Origin: Sulfurospirillum arcachonense
Lineage (GTDB): Bacteria > Campylobacterota > Campylobacteria > Campylobacterales > Sulfurospirillaceae
Length of the DNA stretch: 6,244 bases
Reading direction: 5' to 3'
Assembly (NCBI GenBank): GCA_015662785.1
Contig: DQTM01000045.1
Location: forward strand, 1 to 6,244
Positions 4,995 through 6,244 of this stretch are shown here, piece after piece; the first letter of the stretch is position 1; each line of letters starts with the position of its first letter. Below the pieces are notes generated by a model. It did not search any database, had not been told where the DNA came from, and saw only the letters and a program-made list of their open reading frames with translations. Made by a program: the position numbers and the translations under genes.

Positions 4995-5000
4995 TACAAT
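4995..5000 (+). promoter_or_regulatory. Promoter of the TrmH-family gene, extended -10
   Basis: TACAAT is preceded by TGG, an extended -10 (TGnTACAAT). Two T-runs upstream (4975-4981 and 4987-4992) match the periodic T-rich pattern that replaces the -35 box in Campylobacter-type promoters. Initiation near 5007 gives a leader of about 26 nt with AAAGG (5019-5023) nine bases before ATG. The 155-bp gap 4878-5032 otherwise holds the minus-strand small ORF and its -10. Confidence 0.6.
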
Positions 5001-5032
5001 AAGCCAATATTTACAACTAAAGGTACTCAAAA

Positions 5033-5716
5033 ATGATTATTTATGGTAAGCAACTTTTTTTACATGTACTGAAGAATTACCCTGAAAGATTGAAAATAGT
5101 TTATCTAGCAAAGAATTGTGATAAGAAGCTTTTTTCTGAAATAGCAAATGCAACTAGCACCATAGTGCGTGTAGATAATCAAAAAGCCCAATCTCTCGCT
5201 CGTGGAGGTAATCATCAAGGTTTTATTGCTGAGATTGAACCGTTGAGGTATAGTGAATTTTCTACAGTAAAAGACGGCAAATTTTTAGTTATATTGAATG
5301 AACTTACAGATGTGGGTAACATAGGAGCAATCGCAAGAACTGCGTATGCTTTTGGTGCTGATGGACTTATCGTAAGTGGCATAAAAAATCTCAATCTTGA
5401 GTCTATGATTAGAAGTAGTAGTGCAGCTATTTTTGAACTTCCTATAGTTTTATATCCAAATGCATCTGACATGGTAAATGAGTTAAAACAAGTTGGTTTT
5501 ACTCTTTATGGTGCAGATATGGATGGAGAAGATGTAAGCCAAGTAAAGTTTGATGAAAAAGTAGCTCTAGTGATGGGTAGCGAAAGTACAGGAATAAATA
5601 AAAAAGTAAAAACAAAGTTAGATAAAGTTATATCTATAAAAATGGCGAGAGCTTTTGACTCTTTGAATGTAAGTGCAGCGACAGCGGTAATATGTGACAG
5701 GATTGCTAATGGATAA
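5033..5716 (+). CDS. rlmB: TrmH/SpoU-family rRNA 2'-O-methyltransferase, RlmB-like
   Basis: The product is a SAM-dependent SPOUT methyltransferase, most likely acting on a 23S rRNA guanosine 2'-OH as RlmB does at G2251. The N-terminal substrate-binding domain opens with IYGKQLFLHVL and ends in GNHQGFIAEI (59-68). Three SPOUT motifs follow: NELTDVGNIGAIARTA (89-104) with N96 and the catalytic-position R102, VMGSESTGI (180-188), and SLNVSAATAV (210-219). The residue before motif 3 is IKMARAFD, where RlmB usually has an IPM-type sequence. At 227 residues it is slightly short for the family but complete. The exact target base is inference, since tRNA- and rRNA-specific TrmH proteins share these motifs. 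The next gene overlaps its stop by 8 nt. Confidence 0.88.
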   Translation: MIIYGKQLFLHVLKNYPERLKIVYLAKNCDKKLFSEIANATSTIVRVDNQKAQSLARGGNHQGFIAEIEPLRYSEFSTVKDGKFLVILNELTDVGNIGAIARTAYAFGADGLIVSGIKNLNLESMIRSSSAAIFELPIVLYPNASDMVNELKQVGFTLYGADMDGEDVSQVKFDEKVALVMGSESTGINKKVKTKLDKVISIKMARAFDSLNVSAATAVICDRIANG

Positions 5717-6244
5717 GATTAAGGTACTTGAAGAGATAGGATTAAAAAGAGTCTGTGATGAGACTCATATAGAGCAGAAATATTTAAAGTTTATGGTAGA
5801 TAACGATTATGATAAGTTAAACCATATCAATACTTTAGGGTTTGTGAAGATACTCTCTAGGGAGTATAAAATAGATTTGAGTGCTTGGACGGAAGCATTT
5901 GAAGAGTATTGGATTCAAAATCATAAAGATAAAGAGGATAATGGACTTTTTATAGTTGTTAATGATGAGAAAAAGAGTAAAAAACTTTTGGTTTTTATAG
6001 TTATTGTTCTTCTTGGAGCCACACTTAGTATACTTTTTTCACTTTTTCAAGAAAAAATTGATATATCAAATTATGTGAACAATAGTGAGAGCAGTTATGA
6101 AAACACAACTGTAATACAAGAAGCACAGCAATCTCTTGATGAGGTTAATAGCTCATTAGAACAGAGTGAGCCTCAAGTGACTATGTTTGATGATACCAAT
6201 AGTAGTGAAGAGGCAGTGAGTGTAGAAGAGACTATTACGGAAGA
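5709..6244 (+). CDS. RodZ-like single-pass membrane protein, N-terminal part
   Basis: The frame is open to the end of the window with 178 complete codons, so the C-terminus is missing. The translation begins MDKIKVLEEIGLKRV. Residues 7-66 resemble the degenerate helix-turn-helix of RodZ-like proteins: a short helix, THIEQKYLKFMVDNDYDKL, then LGFVKILSREYKIDL. A basic KKSKK stretch (88-92) leads into one membrane helix at about 93-113 (LLVFIVIVLLGATLSILFSLF), placing the N-terminus in the cytoplasm. The visible remainder (114 onward) is Ser/Asn/Glu-rich, low-complexity and probably periplasmic. RodZ links MreB to the cell wall machinery, but without the C-terminal domain this role is only suggested. 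AGGA (5699-5702) is six bases before ATG, and the start overlaps the methyltransferase stop by 8 nt, implying coupled translation. Confidence 0.8.
   Translation, partial: MDKIKVLEEIGLKRVCDETHIEQKYLKFMVDNDYDKLNHINTLGFVKILSREYKIDLSAWTEAFEEYWIQNHKDKEDNGLFIVVNDEKKSKKLLVFIVIVLLGATLSILFSLFQEKIDISNYVNNSESSYENTTVIQEAQQSLDEVNSSLEQSEPQVTMFDDTNSSEEAVSVEETITE

Larger units (their letters stand above)
1737..5068. repeat. Eight copies of the palindromic octamer TACATGTA
   Basis: Copies start at 1737, 2354, 2755, 3082, 3254, 3614, 4745 and 5061, each 8 bp. Two sit in the moeA-like gene, one in the membrane protein gene, three in rsmE, one in rsmI and one in the TrmH-family gene. Every ACATGT hexamer found in the window is part of this octamer. 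Flanks often extend the symmetry: 2751-2766 is a 16-bp palindrome, 3079-3092 is 14 bp and 3252-3263 is 12 bp. The copies are read in three codon phases (Thr-Cys, His-Val and Tyr-Met-Tyr), so protein conservation does not explain them. Confidence 0.85.

Noticed and set aside
1..6244. Mobile elements, CRISPR arrays, tRNA or rRNA genes
   Set aside because: No transposase, terminal repeats with target duplication, spaced direct repeats or RNA gene signatures were seen; all sizeable frames have housekeeping or conserved assignments.

Overview
The window looks like an AT-rich chromosomal segment from a Campylobacterota (epsilonproteobacterial) genome, most likely a Sulfurimonas-like sulfur or hydrogen oxidiser. 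The reasons are the low-GC codon use, the protein sequences, and the gene neighbourhood moaA / small cytochrome c / 4-TM membrane protein / rsmE / rpmE / rsmI / TrmH-family rRNA methylase / membrane-anchored RodZ-like protein. From memory this resembles the Campylobacter jejuni Cj0152c-Cj0160c neighbourhood. The genus is an inference; no rRNA gene is present.

Layout. Positions 1-163 (minus) hold the 5' end of a PAS-domain sensor gene, divergent from moaA. moaA (270-1238) and a small periplasmic c-type cytochrome (1260-1574) run on the plus strand and probably share a transcript. That transcript meets a convergent minus-strand moeA-family gene (1564-2628): the two coding ends overlap by 11 nt, and a plus-strand terminator hairpin lies inside moeA. 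moeA and a small 4-TM membrane protein gene (2663-3046) diverge from a 34-bp gap holding a symmetric -10 element, TATAATTATA. The membrane gene overlaps rsmE (to 3704). A 144-bp structured gap follows, then rpmE (ribosomal protein L31), rsmI, a 155-bp gap with promoters on both strands and a tiny minus-strand ORF, a TrmH/SpoU-family methyltransferase (rlmB-like), and an overlapping partial gene for a RodZ-like single-pass membrane protein that runs off the window.

Function. Two themes are interleaved. One is molybdenum cofactor synthesis (moaA, moeA-like), which would supply periplasmic molybdoenzymes, alongside a cytochrome c. The other is ribosome maturation: RsmE methylates U1498 and RsmI methylates C1402 in 16S rRNA, the TrmH-family enzyme probably methylates 23S rRNA, and L31 is a ribosomal protein. 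This is ordinary housekeeping content, with no mobile element, CRISPR array or defence system.

The most unusual signals are at the DNA level. The palindromic octamer TACATGTA occurs eight times between 1737 and 5068, in all reading frames and across six genes, against well under one expected by chance. rsmI carries a perfect 29-bp inverted repeat near its start. moeA appears to be leaderless. A structured leader precedes rpmE. An 18-codon minus-strand ORF with its own -10 and a strong Shine-Dalgarno lies antisense to the end of rsmI.
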